Part shown: positions 45,242-56,836 of the stretch, in pieces
Layout of the letters: each line of letters starts with the position of its first letter
How positions within the stretch are numbered: the stretch's first letter is position 1
Assembly (NCBI GenBank): GCA_004369085.1
Contig: ML210244.1
Span: forward strand, 40,322-104,321
Source of the DNA: Coprinopsis marcescibilis
Lineage: Eukaryota > Basidiomycota > Agaricomycetes > Agaricales > Psathyrellaceae
Reading direction: 5' to 3'
DNA length: 64,000 bases
Translations under genes and position numbers: made by a program
Notes under the pieces: generated by a model
Databases searched by the model: none
What the model was told of the DNA's origin: nothing
The model's input: the letters and a program-made list of their open reading frames with translations, nothing else

Positions 45242-46814
45242 CTACTCCTCCATCGTACCCAAACTATATCCAATCACATCCTCCATCCCGACCCTCTTCA
45301 ACCCGCCCAACAAACTACCCGGCAACGAGTCCAGTTGCTTCGGGTTGTACGTCCATGTCTCTTCGTGTCCTTGGTCGTAGCTCAGAGCATCCGGTGTATG
45401 GCTTGTGGACGGGTCGATAGTTGATGTAGTGGAAGCGGGGATGTGGAGTTTGAATAGCTCCCCTGCGTTTTGGGCTCCGACGTCGGTCGGTGAGGGAGTA
45501 GTGAGAACGCGCAGAACGCGCAGGACAAGAGGTGGTGTGCGAAATCGCGTTGCGCGTTTGGACTTTGTTGGTGGGATAGTGGAGGGTGCTACAGGGGGAG
45601 AAGATGGGGATGGGGCGAGGCGCTGTAGTTGTAGAATTGCAAGACCTGTGAGAAAAGCGATAGATCAGCCATACAGTCAGCATTTCAAAGACCGTAGCAA
45701 ACGAATCAGAAGGAGTATGCATACCGGAGTATCCGGTTGAGACGCCAGCCAGTTCTCGAGACCGGTGGACGAGCTGTAAGCGCAGTGTCATCAACCCTTT
45801 GCGGCCTTGCGTATCACACCCTGCATGCCCAGCAGTTCGGACCACGTAGCTGAAGCGCTTCGACTCCAGGTCGCACAGAAATGGGTCTGCTAAAGTCTCG
45901 AAGACGCAGTCGCCATGGCCGTTTTTAAGCCCATCCACCAGTTCGACGAGGTGGGTAGGGAGCATGCCTTGCGCTTGGAGCGCATCGCGGAGAGGGTGGT
46001 GGATGGGGAAGGATAAAAGAGCGTGGAGGGGTATTTGCCAAGGACGGCCAGAGGGCGTATCAAGGTCGCGGCCTTCGGTGAAGGCGAGCGTGGCGGAGTT
46101 TGAGGAAGGTGAGGCATAGTCAGATCCCAGGTCGGAAGACGATGAGGAATCGATTACCCGGAACCGTATTGCGCTCGAGGATGATAGGAGAGCGTTTTCG
46201 CATAGTCTGGGCGGCATAGTAGCTTCGTCAGAGAGCGAGGAGCGCGAACGTTCGGGTAAGGAACCAGGTCTTTCCTTCGTAGCTCCCCCTTCTCCTCTGT
46301 AGAAATAGAGAAACCCGCGCGTATTCGGCGGGAATTTACATAACTGCCATTCCCCATCTGCGTTGTAGTGTTTGCAGTACTTGATCTGTATGGAATGTTG
46401 CAGAGGCGATTCAGACTCATTGGTGATGGGCGACGACAGTGATGTGGATGTGGACGGTCGTGGATTTGTGGTCGATGCTGCTTGCCGCGAAGAGCTAATA
46501 CGCGCAGCATAGACCTCCGATAAGTCTACTAAGTCAGAGTTTGTGAGTTTCTCGGGATCGAATGTGCTGATTGTCGGATTGCGCCGCCGCTTTTGAACTG
46601 TCTGGAAATTCGTACACAGCGTCCAATGTCAAACGTAGGTGCTGTGGGACGGAATCGGACGCACTGAGTGGCCAATAAACCGTATAGCAACCATGTTTTG
46701 GATAGCTCTGTTACACCTCCTGTCGTATGGCAAGTTCAGCTTTGAAACTACGTCCCTAGGTGGGCTGTTAAGTGCGCTGGACGACGAGACACGCACCTGG
46801 ATCCATATCTCCAC
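45242..46814 (-). CDS. Uncharacterised Agaricomycete family protein, member 2 of 3
   Basis: Exons 45725-46601 and 45242-45645 join in frame (427 codons). An 18-nt first exon (46797-46814, MEIWIQ) would join in phase 0 but needs a 195-nt intron, so the start is uncertain. Conserved blocks: TISTFDPEKLTNSDLVDLSE, KFPPNTRGFLYF, AIRFRVIDSSS, FTEGRDLDTPSGRPWQIPLH, HPLRDALQAQGMLP, then ETLADPFLCDLESKRFSYVV, and after the intron GLAILQLQRL...VLRVLTTPSP. The end is GLKRVGMEDVIGYSLGTMEE. It is larger than member 1 mainly through Ser-rich inserts. A coding-like frame continues at 45046-45230 (RPFEFRSLTMEVRPNDGIAA), possibly an extra exon that I cannot place in phase. Function unknown. Confidence 0.65.
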
Positions 46815-47232
46815 ATCGAGAACATATTGGGCTACTTTCGACCTTTATCACGCGGAGAATTTGGGTAAGACGCGTCAGAGCAGAAGTCGAAGCTGTGAAG
46901 CCGCTGGGTGACCCGGAAGACAGCAAACGAACAGCAAACCAGTTGTACTTACAGCAAGATCGATTGCGTGAGAAGTTCTTGCCCGCTCTTTTGGACAACG
47001 GATCAAGCCGATAAAGTGTTTCTCACGCAATGTTGTATGTCCTCAACCGCCATCTCGTCCCCGAGTTCAATCGTTGTTTCTTTGCCAAGTTTGCAGCAGA
47101 AGACTAAGCAACCGTTGTGAACGCGTAATACTGAAATAGATTGAAGCACAATATCAATACACATGGAATCTATCAACAGTACGTCCGTCTGTCACAGTCA
47201 AAGAAAGAACATCACAGTATTATTTCCAACCA
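46815..47232. other. Intergenic, nothing recognised
   Basis: Short frames only. Confidence 0.35.
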
Positions 47233-47483
47233 GGAGAAGCAACCATTGTCACAAACACCGTCTGCGCGCGCGCAGTCTCCGATTCCTCCGCAGTAAATGC
47301 ACGACAAGGGACAGGCTTAGGAATTGGATGGACCCTCCGTGATTTGGGCGCAAACGGATTGACCCAAACAGGGGCATCGATGGTTATACACACCCGCTTG
47401 GAACGGACAAGCTCGTGCCGTTCCTCGAGAGGATTGTTGAACTCATCGAGCTTCCTTTTCTTTGTGGAGCCCGATGCTTATCT
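47233..47483 (-). CDS. Possible coding exon or gene remnant
   Basis: A minus-strand frame reads KKRKLDEFNNPLEERHELVR, KRVCITIDAPVWVNPFAPK, PIPKPVPCRAFTAEE and ends FVTMVASPGWK with TAA near 47233, which looks like real protein. Just upstream the frame meets a stop, and the neighbouring frame (CRVYHGEHTEPSTKAGTE) also looks coding, so there is either a frameshift or an exon border that I cannot place. No ATG, domain or paralogue found. Treat as a candidate. Confidence 0.35.
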
Positions 47484-47953
47484 CCGCCCACAATAGTTTG
47501 AGATGCACTCTCTGTGCCTGCTTTAGTAGAGGGCTCAGTGTGTTCCCCATGATACACACGACACGCCGTCACGACAGGATTGGGGGCCTTTCAGCGAGGT
47601 GGAGATTCAGGGGGAGTTGCCCGACGTCGTTTTATCCTTCGAATAGACTACGCCCGCTATGCTAGCACGCGCCTGATTGCATAATTTGTCGTGAAGTTGT
47701 GTGTCATCTTGAAATGGGCTCTGATGGGGCCGCGGTGGTCGGGAGGGGGGAGACAATCATGTGAACCGCACTATATATAATACAAAGGTTATTTACACTT
47801 AAAAGCATGTCTGGTGATTCTAAAAGCTAGGATAGATCCGGTGTATGTGCCACCAACTATAATACAGTCAATACAAAGATATCGCGTTTCTATTGTGGAT
47901 TTTCTACAAGAGAAACTCAATAGAATGGTTCAATTAGCCGCCATGAAACACCA
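47484..47953. other. Intergenic
   Basis: No confident gene; a TATATATAA-like run at about 47773 could be promoter or 3' signal. Confidence 0.35.
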
Positions 47954-49250
47954 TCACTCAGCCTTCAACCCGACGTTGCAGCTGGTCGCTGGGTCTGGAC
48001 GACACTCTTCAGCTATTTCCTCGTCATCTCGGGTTAATCGGCCAGAGATGTGAGATTCCTCTGGTTGTGAGCCACCAAAGGCGAGCGATCGGGAGAGGGC
48101 TTCCGCGCTTGATTTATCGGTCTTCGTCCACGACCTTCCTGTCGTAACTCGGAATATGATAATTTGTGGTGCTAAGGCCTGAGGTATAGGAGGTTAGCGG
48201 ATGTTTCCTGAGAGTGATATGGTTCAGGTTTACGCACCTGTAGGGCATAGTATATGAGCGCGACACACTTAACTGCCCCGGCCAAAGCCTTGGTGTTGCC
48301 AACATAACCGGTGATGTTGCCGTTGCGGGTGGCAAAGGGAACAATAGCTATGGCCGCATTGATTATACCAACAATTGCGAGCGGAAGTGCCGCTTCAACT
48401 AGAATGCGGACCGCAGTGCGGTATACCGCCAAACGTTTACCGGCCTCAGGCATCGATTTTGCTAGATCCCGATGAGACGCCAAGAGTCGGTAGCAGAGCA
48501 TTGATGTTATCAGGACGTTTGTCGCAAAGGTCATGATGTCCCAACTGAGTCCCACCATGCTTGTAGTCTGTGGAGTAGGATCTGAATACCTTGCGTTCAG
48601 CACCGCAGTGCAGATACCCAAGGCTTCAAATTTACCATGAAATGACAATTAGACAGTAGTCCGACACCTATCACAGTGTACTTACCAGTTACGGAGAGGT
48701 ACATAACCACCGGCAAAGCCAATATCCACAGCCAGTCTACAGACAGAACTAAATAGCATCGGAATAGCTGTTAATCTTCGTCAGCTTGGGTCAGGCCGTG
48801 CTAGAACCGAATTACAGACCAAGAGTCCGTCCCCCATCAAAAACACGAGAGTTCTGCAGATATACCCTAAACTATCCATCCAAAGGTTGGTAGAATCGCG
48901 TATCTGCATATACGTTTGGCCGTGTGAAGTCTTCATTAATATTTCAAAGGATCTGAGAAAGTCCACGCATGCCCCAAGCGTGTAGGCCAGGAATATGAGC
49001 CAGCCAGTGATCAGGTATAGGGACCTGCCCTGTCTTCTTTCAGAGGGGGTCTCGAAGAATATGATCAAGGCGTAGCCATTCATGAACAACTGAATGCCTG
49101 TGATTCGTGTTCAACGTCAAGTAAGATCAAGTACAGTCTGCTTTAACACCTACCAATGGTGGTCATTGTTATAATATAGCTGGCATACTCCGACTTTGCA
49201 GAGACCAGGCCGTATTGGTTGACATATTCCTCTGTCCAAACTGGGGACAT
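47954..49250 (-). CDS. Seven-TM fungal membrane protein, paralogue of the 23.7-kb gene
   Basis: ATG at 49250 (MSPVWTEEYVNQYGLVSAKS). Exons continue with GIQLFMNGYALIIFFETP, GRSLYLITGWLIFLAY, LVFLMGDGLLV, then LFRCYLVLSVDWLWILALP, MLCYRLLASHRDLAKSMPE, RTAVRILVEAALPLAIVGII and ALAPQIIIFRVTTGRSW, ending GLKAE with TGA at 47954-47956. Introns lie at the same places as in the plus-strand copy, and here intron 1 has a normal GTAGGT donor. About seven membrane spans with a polar tail. Intact. It lies next to the inverted lectin pseudogene, in the same relative order as lectin B and the 23.7-kb gene. Function unknown. Confidence 0.8.
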
Positions 49251-49381
49251 GGATGCGATGGATCTTGTTTGGAACGGGATGTGAGAATGGGATAGGGAGA
49301 TTGCAAATGTCTGTGGCGGAACGGGGATATGAGACTGGGATAGGGAGTTTGTAATTGTCTGTGGCAAACCCGAGCGCCCTA

Positions 49382-49388
49382 ATTTATA
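49382..49388 (-). promoter_or_regulatory. TATA box of the inverted 7TM gene
   Basis: TATAAAT on the minus strand, about 130 bp upstream of the ATG at 49250. Confidence 0.55.
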
Positions 49389-50124
49389 GCCGGGGTCGAT
49401 GTATTAATATCTATCTATGCACAGAACCAGAAGAATTCCACTAATATGTCGATTGCAAAGATACATTCGAAGGACGCTTTAAATAGATCCATTGCCTGCG
49501 CAATGGCACTTAGCTTCTTGAACATAAGTTGGTTGCACGGCTAGATGTTGCAGGTAAACTACAGGTTCCCTAACTTAGTAGGCAGTGCTCACTTCTGAAT
49601 GAACATCTGAATTAAGGTAGAAAAATAGATCAAATTAGATGATGGCGCATGCAGCATTAGTTTGACTGTCCCTCAGATATAGCTCGCTGAGTATGACAAG
49701 CAATGACAAGCAACTGTTGCCAGTCGGCTGGAGACGTTAGCCCTTTGGCGTTCGGAAGAACTTCGGAGTGTGGCGATAATATTACAGTCTTTTGCACATC
49801 AACTTGCACAACGACTTTCGTGGAATTCCTGTTGATCATCAATAGTCTCATGGGGCGGTGCATCAGCATAAAACCAGACTATAGATTTATTTCATCGCGC
49901 ATCGCTCGCTGGCGATGGCAACACACCTTTGGTTGGCCTCCAAGTTGTTGCGAGATCTTTGTTGTCTCGTGGAGGTCATCTGCAGCTCTGGGTAAAATCG
50001 CAAAGCTGTGAAGTTTATCTAACATAAATCACAGCATTCCTGGTACGCCCTTAGCTGGCCGATGCGGGGACATGGATACCGCTTCACTGACACAGCGTTG
50101 CAAGGAAGATCGCCCAAATGTCTC
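49389..50124. other. Intergenic inside the inverted block
   Basis: No gene recognised; similarity to the plus-strand block is not obvious here. In the plus copy, the corresponding interval holds the 7TM relic and gene C instead. Confidence 0.4.
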
Positions 50125-51253
50125 TGACTCTGTAAAGTTATCGTAACATTGCCCATCTTTGATGCAAAAGATCATATTGATTTCTGGGCAGAATACAATT
50201 TGGTTTGATCCCTGGTGATCACTTTGAAGATGAGTGATTAAAGAGAGGGCAGTGTGGAGTGCAACGAGCAGTCAGTTCAACGAAGATCAGCCCCAGGGTT
50301 GAGTACACTGCAGTGAATGGGAGGCAATATACTGACATCTCAAAACGAACACGAGCTTGCTGTTGTCATCAACGTATCAAAGTGTCAACATATTTCAACG
50401 AATATCAAAGTTCGAGCGGTATGGTTTTAGATGAGCAGAGGGCACAGCTGGAGCTTTCAGCTCTAGCTTCAAGCTACAGCAAGCTGGAAACTATATAGAT
50501 CATGGACGATCGTCAGCAAGGACCTTGTGCAGTGGGTGGTGTCCGGGAGGTGCGCTGGCAACGGATGGTCCATACGTTTACATTTAAGATGCGATCTCTG
50601 TGGAGGTCGAAAAACGAGGGGCGATGGGCCCAGATAAAGCTTGATGGTCTCCGTGTTTGGAGTGCTGGTGGCTAGCAGTGTTTGTTCATTGCTATCGCAA
50701 GCAAAGATAAAAGAAAATATTGCATTAAGCTTTAAAACAGATCCAAGTGTCCGACCCCGACAATCAGCCCATATATCGGTAGTCAAAGGCAAGATTTTCC
50801 ACTGTCACTAATTTAAGATAATCAAGTCCAGACTACGGCCCAGAAAGTCCAAACGCAACAAGTCCAAGTAAATCAGACAGATTAACACAATCGTCCCATG
50901 GGCCATTTACCGCATGCTAGATCCTCCAAACCTGGTTATCGTTTTGAAGCTGGGCGCATTCTCAAGTCTGAATGCAATTTCCACTCGCCAAGCATCCACC
51001 AGTCAAATCGAGGCACTGATCTGGAAGTACATAGTCAGTCGGTGCCGATGGTGTAACTTTTACTCTCAACGAAAGGCACTTACTGGTTCCCGCAAGTCGA
51101 ATAGTGTTATCAGACGTGTAGATCCACTATTGAGCGGGAAGATTTTCAAAGCACTGTCATATCTTCATCCCAACGCCGCTTGCAGGATCTCAATTCTTAC
51201 TGCAGTTGCTGTAATCGAATTAAGCTCACTTGATCCAGCGTCTAAGCAGTAGG
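50125..51253 (-). repeat. Right arm of the inverted duplication (partner 20549-21635)
   Basis: Reverse complement of the 3' half of lectin gene B plus about 750 bp of its downstream flank. The two arms begin abruptly in the middle of exon 5 (ACAACCTACTGCTTAGACGC), so the duplication or later loss broke inside the gene. Confidence 0.75.
50920..51253 (-). pseudogene. 5'-truncated lectin pseudogene E
   Basis: Homologous to exons 5-7 of gene B (TTYCLDAGSS..., then the two later beta-trefoil repeats and the 3' end at the GGATCTAG stop). There is no promoter, signal peptide or thaumatin-like part. The tryptophan codon after AAGATA and the tryptophan of the CAGACT-TGG motif are both TGA here, and splice sites are altered. 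Non-functional. Confidence 0.75.
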
Positions 51254-51880
51254 TTGTCTCACGCACAAAGCGCTGAAGCCCTATACAATGGATGGCGAAG
51301 TGGCTTTCGGCCGTATGCACCGAGCGGATTAGACACATCCAGCCCACGCTCCTCCCTTCGCAGCTCTAAAGCAAAATCTGTGCCGAGCAACCACATCTTC
51401 AGTAGTCCAGCCATTCGCATCTTCTACATCGCGGGTCCACGGCGGCAAAGATCGGTGCGCTAGGAGTCGTAGGTGGCGGATTTTACCGACAACAGGAGGT
51501 ATCCAGAGAACGCCAGTCCAGCAGCATGAGGGTGGAAGATCGTTGCAGTCGAGGACATCGGGTCAGCGGCAAGAGGAATCAAAACAAAGCAAATAATTCT
51601 CACGGTTCTCCTCCCGAACGTCGTCGCGTCATCCGCTCGCCGTACCTCAGTCAAAAATGCTCACTCGACGGTGCACAAAATCGGTATGTGGTTAATAGTT
51701 CTATGAGTCTACTTCCTGACCACAATTATAGGGAGATAGCCTATGCACTCCACAGTTATATCCACCAAAGCCCAACCACGACGCGCTCAATACATGTATC
51801 CGTGTTTTTTTTTTTTAACTTGACCGTCCAACGGATACTAGTCCAAGTCTGTACACGGCGCCTGCTATGGTCCACCATGC
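51254..51880. other. Intergenic
   Basis: No supported gene; a run of ten T at about 51807. Confidence 0.35.
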
Positions 51881-52950
51881 ATGCGAATAATTAGCACCCT
51901 CGACCGAGCCAAACTCTTGCCATCCGACTACATCGACGTCTCCGGGCTCACTTCTGCGCGCGCGGACTCCCGCCGCAAGCCCACCTCCTCCGCAGCCCAA
52001 CGAGCGATCGACTTCAGTTACTACGCCGATTCTTCACAGCCTCCCGACACCCAATGGCTCGCACATAGATTCCCCGTCAGCACCCGGGGCTTCCTCTACT
52101 GGCATAACGGGCAACCACAACCCCCGTGCTCAACACCTTCCTCGACGTCGATACCAAAGGCACATCCCGATGTTCTAGCACCAGCGGCTACATCGAGCAT
52201 CTGGTTCTCCCTTCTCTCGAGTCCCGAACATTCCAAGATCCCCACTGAGGTCCAGGACCTCCTCCTACCCTCAGGCGCACCATGGAAAATCTCTATCAAG
52301 TCCCTCCTGACCAAACCTGCATATCAACCCCTCCGTCAAATGTTCGTTGACGATAGGTTCATCCCACTCTCGGCCGTGGAGGCCGTAGACAACATGAAAA
52401 GGACCGAGAGTGGGTTTGCAAGTATGGGCGAGCCGTTTTTGTGCGATCTTCGCGCCAAGACGGTTTTGATGAAATTTGGGGTGGATGGTGAGGGTGAGGG
52501 TAAGGAAACGGGGTTAGGAGAGAGCTTGGGCCATGGAGGCGGGTGCGAGGGCGAGGCGAAGATTTACGGTCAAATGGAGCTGTTACTGTTAAACCTTACT
52601 AATGGCAAGGAAGCTAGGAATGGGATAGACTACGCAGGTCCGTTGCTCTCTTTATTCACCAAGATTCGTGCTCGCTCATCTCACTAACCCGCGATACTAT
52701 AGGCTTTGCCATTCTCCAACTACACCGTGTAACGGACGCTCCTGAAGGTTACCTTGGCAAATCGATCGTCCCCCTTACCGAACACGAATTGTTGGAGCTA
52801 GCTAAGAAAAACCCAAAAAGCCCACGTGTCTTGTTCGTCCTAAAAATTCTCGACACCCTCACCCATTCTCCTTCCCATCCCAATCCTACCGCCACGAGCC
52901 CTTGGATTATTTTATGGATTATTTTATGCCTGAGGTGTGGGAAGGTCTAG
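51881..52950 (+). CDS. Uncharacterised Agaricomycete family protein, member 3 of 3 (3' end possibly frameshifted)
   Basis: ATG 51881 (MRIISTLDRAKLLPSDYIDV). Conserved blocks: TLDRAKLLPSDYIDVSGL, HRFPVSTRGFLYWH, IWFSLLSSP, LLPSGAPWKISIKSLLTK, YQPLRQMFVDDRF, GEPFLCDLRAK, then an intron at about 52639-52702 (GCAG/GTCCGT to ACTATAG) and GFAILQLHRVTDA...VLFVLKILDTL. In that frame the protein ends at 52948-52950, but the next frame continues convincingly (HEPLDYFMDYFMPEVWEGLG...) to a stop at 53022-53024. This suggests a single-base frameshift near 52865-52900 close to a 12-bp tandem duplication. A Gly/Glu-rich insert (GEGEGKETGLGESLGHGGG) is unique to this copy. Function unknown. Confidence 0.6.
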
Positions 52951-53531
52951 GTGAAGTTGAGTGGGAGGATATCTCGAGGGCGAGGGGAGAGGTGGTGTAT
53001 GATGGTGCCATGGTTGGTTGGTAGAGCAGTAGGGTGGTAAGGGTGGCTGGAAGGGTCGGAGACGCAGCCTTGGGATGGTGTGAAGGTGATATGTACGAGG
53101 CTGGGTTGGAGGATGTTCAGTGGGGTCGGCGGGAGTTGAGGGGTGAGGAGTTGTAGGACTGTAGCAGGTAGGGTGCGATAGGGCTAGGAAGTTTAATCCT
53201 GTCGCATTCGACACCCCATCACATGCACCAGCCTCTCGAATAAGGCGATCAGTCTACGTTATCTGCTTCGATATCCCTGGGCGTGTGACGGCGAAGAAAG
53301 GGAAGGCAAAGTCTATCACGTCTTGGTCTAGACTCTAGAAGAAGGGCCTCTCGAGTCTCGGCCAACCGTAGACGCGAAGGGTGTTCAATGTGTGGTGGCA
53401 TCTAACGTTGCAAAATTAATGGCGTTTGGACGTCGATTTCATAATGGTTGGAAAAATTCACAATGCTATTTAGGATCATATATATTATATTATATCGAAT
53501 TACCACTGTATCTGACATCTTTCGATGGCTC
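52951..53531. other. Intergenic
   Basis: Apart from the out-of-frame tail of the previous gene, no gene is seen. Confidence 0.4.
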
Positions 53532-56335
53532 CTACACACCACGAGCGCGTAAAAGCTCTGCTATCCCCTCATACTTCTTCTCCAAAGCCCAACTTAGTGC
53601 CGTTTTTCCGCTCGTTGAGGCAATGTTGATGTCGATATCTCCGTGCTCAAGGAGCAGTTGGACAACGTTGCTGTTGCCACGCCGGCACGCATATGCCAGG
53701 GCTGATCCAATAAAGTCTCGGGAGCTGCGATAGTTGACGTCAATGTCCTTGACGCAGAGGAGCTCTTTAACAACCGCAGCATGACCTCCCCCTGCTGCAC
53801 ACATCAGGGCGGTCGTGCCAATTGATGTAACACCGTTGACGTTGATACCCGCACCGTAACGCATGTCGTTCCGCACAGTCGTTCCTTGTCTGGTGCTCTG
53901 GAATCCAAGGATGGCTTTGACAGCATCCAGGCGCCCATAGTACGACGCATAATATAACGCGCTCCTACCCTCGTTGTCCGTCGCATTGATGTCCTTAATG
54001 TCAAGAACCCCCCAAAACAGCTCCAATATCCTGGGAGGTCTATAGTAATAAGCCGAGACATGCATGAGAGGTGTGATACCATTTCTATTGGGACCGTTTG
54101 CATCAATTGCTTCCACATCAAGTAGAGTGCGGACAGTTTCGATGTGGCCGTATGAAGTTGCATAGAAAAGAGGTGTGTTCCCGGCTGCTGATAGTGCGTT
54201 GATGTTGAGCTGGTGCGGAAAAGGATTGGGGTTGCCAGGTCGTGTTTGGTCAAACCATTCGCGTAGCAGGGTGTGGAAGTTGAATATTGCAGCAACGTGC
54301 ACCGACGGGCATAGGTCTAAGTAGTCGCCACGGAATCCGTAAAGGGGAAAACAACGACATCGAAGAATGAAATCGACAGCGTCGGGGGGGACGGTGGTGC
54401 ATGAGTGGGAGTGTGTTGCCCATTGCCGGTAAGAGTACGCAAGGAAAGGACTCTCCCTGAATTCAGTGCTGTAGAGAGCAGGTAAGTCTTGGGGGGTCTC
54501 CACGTTGTGAAAGCCACAGGACACCATACGCGCTACGCAGCTGGAGGAAATTAGTGCGTGCGGCTCTGGGTAGACCTTTCGCAAGTGTGGGATTAGGAAA
54601 TACTTGGCGGTGTAGTCTACAGAACGCTCAGCTCAATGTCTGTCTGGAATGACCTAGAGCTACAGCTACTTACGAACAAGGCGAACGAGTTTGCTCTGGG
54701 GTTCCAGGGTGATAAGGCCACAACATATGGATAATAGGCTTTCTGCGTCAATCAAGAGCTCTGTATCGTATTTGGAGGTGACCGGATCGATGGCGATAGC
54801 GTGGCGGAGGTCGTCGATGGACAATGATTCAAACGCAAAGACTAGCATCGTAAGAGTTCGCTTGGCCATCCCGGGGTTGGCCTGGTTCTCGATGCGCCGC
54901 ATCGTCGCTGTATACATCTCATCAACACCCTTCGGCAAACAATCGAGTGCGACACGGAGTTCCTTGATGTTGAGACAACCTCCGAGTATGTCAAGTTGCA
55001 GGGAAGCAACTAGGAGCCTGGAAAGACGTTAGGGCAACGACGAGGACAGGGACATTCATAATTCATTACTCACATCCCAGAGGACTTCTCGAGGACCGCC
55101 TTGAGCACACGCTCACGCCAGCTATCCTGCTCGAGGAGCTTCGCTAGCGTCTTCGTGCTGCGAACCTTCTCCGCAATCAAACGCTCTATGTCCGCATTGC
55201 GGACGATTATGTCGAAGAATTTTGCCTCAGGGACGCTGTCATTCAACAAGGGAAGGGGTCGCGAGGTGAAAAGGGCGTTGAGTGGAAGCTGGGATAACGT
55301 GTCGAGTATGTCGAACTGCGTGTCGCACGTTGCTTCGTCCAAGCCGTCGACGAAAAGGAACCGCTGGTCGAACATGTCGGAAGTGAATATCGCGGTTAAG
55401 ACCTTCACCAGTTCGCCTTCAGTTGGGCGGGTGTTCCTGAGCACGTGCTTGTCATACAAGGGCTTGACGAATACGATTGTCGATGGGTAGTCCTCGAGGA
55501 TCTGTCGGATGATGGCCGCAAGAACGGCCTTGATGGGGAGTGGGTCTGTGTACCGACAGTAGGCGAACGCGACCAATATCCTTTTATTGGTTTCGGCTCG
55601 CTTTCGAACGTAATTGATGATGATAGCACTATACATATAATGAGCAGCCAAACATAGTACAGTCGTACGAAAGGCACTGACGCCAGTACGGTCTTTCCAG
55701 CGCCCGCTATACAGCGAGAACCATTAATATCAAGTTTCATAACCTGGATTGGGACTTACGAATGCCGGTTCCCCACAAAATCCCTCGATCACTAGCAACC
55801 CATTCCAGGAACAAGGGTTCATCAAAAACCCACATACACGTCTCTCCAATCTGCTTGCTGAGATTATCGTCCTGGATGTCCTGATAGTTGATTACGCTGA
55901 CCCATGCAACGATCTTGTAGAGGACTAGATAATGATGTCAGATGGTTCGATATTCATCCATAGAATTATACTCGCCATCCTCTGGGACCACAACGTTCAA
56001 GTTGTGTGTGACAATGTTCGTCACGTTTGTCATGTTCCCTTGAACCGCAATGAGATTGGAGTTCTCCAACTTGACATCTTTCGCGTTGTCCAGGATACGA
56101 GCATTGCCGCTGCTATTGCTACTACCACCTTCGCGTGCGGGCAAAGATGCAGCCGAGTGCGGATCTGAACACCATGCCACGACTATGAGGTGCGTTCAAG
56201 TGGTCAGGAGTAGGTAGAAGGCGACATGTACGACGACGATCTCACCTGGATCGCGGGGTGGGACGTCGCCACCGCTCTTATTCCCCGAGCCCGACGGTTT
56301 CTTCAGCCGTTCCACTCGTCTCTCGATCTAATCGG
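53532..56335 (-). CDS. NACHT-ankyrin STAND protein, several exons
   Basis: The start is uncertain (first clear exon IERRVERLKKPSGSGNKSGG near 56330). Next comes a variable N-region (LENSNLIAVQGNMTNVTNIV) of the kind that precedes NACHT in mushroom NLR-like proteins. Then come WVSVINYQDIQDDNLSKQIG and WVFDEPLFLEWVASDRGILWGTG, the P-loop AGAGKTVLAS, IINYVRKRAETNKRILVAFA, the Walker B motif RFLFVDGLDEATC and FTSRPLPLL. The helical part follows: LLVASLQLDILGG, LPKGVDEMYTATMRRIENQA, LSICCGLITLEP and VRLVHYTAKYF. The last exon (to TAG at 53532) has about six ankyrin repeats (GNTPLFYATSYGHIETVRTL; GTTALMCAAGGGHAAVVKEL; ALAYACRRGNSNVVQLLL). Predicted nucleotide-driven signalling or incompatibility protein; the trigger is unknown. 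Fits the fungal NLR-like class. No frame break noticed. Confidence 0.75.
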
Positions 56336-56836
56336 ATGGTTAGTGGATGGCAACAAGTGGCAAGAAGAAAGCAGCATACCGATACTGATAATCCAACCCC
56401 CATAAACTATCTGTTGGTCCAGTGGCGGACTCCAATCGTCTCCAATCGCGCACTTGAATGGTAGAGGGGGAAGGGAAGGAAGGAGAACAAGGGCTGACAA
56501 CGGTCTAGATGCACATATATCATTCGGCACTACAGCTTATACCTAATCACAGCCTCGCCCAATTCAATTGTAAGTTGGTGGCTGCGTAGCACCGTGGAAT
56601 CATGTACAGTCGTGGACAGCCATACACGACAACTAGTGCGGGGTTTTTACACTGGGGTCTCTCGCCCCCGAAAAGTATTGGGATCGGTGTGTCTCGTTTT
56701 GAGGGGGACTCTGTCAAGGGTTGAAAGAAATTGGCCAGGTGGTTGTCCAGGAAATCCTCGATTACTAGGAAAGGTACCGAAAACCAAGGACCAAACACGA
56801 AATTTGCCCCTAAAATCACGGAAAATAGCGCAAACC
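56336..56836. other. Intergenic, 5' region of the NACHT gene
   Basis: May contain the first exon of the NACHT-ankyrin gene; none could be fixed. Confidence 0.35.

Noticed and set aside
51460..51654. Hydrophobic minus-strand frame between pseudogene E and family member 3
   Set aside because: Short, no start context, no paralogue; could be chance.
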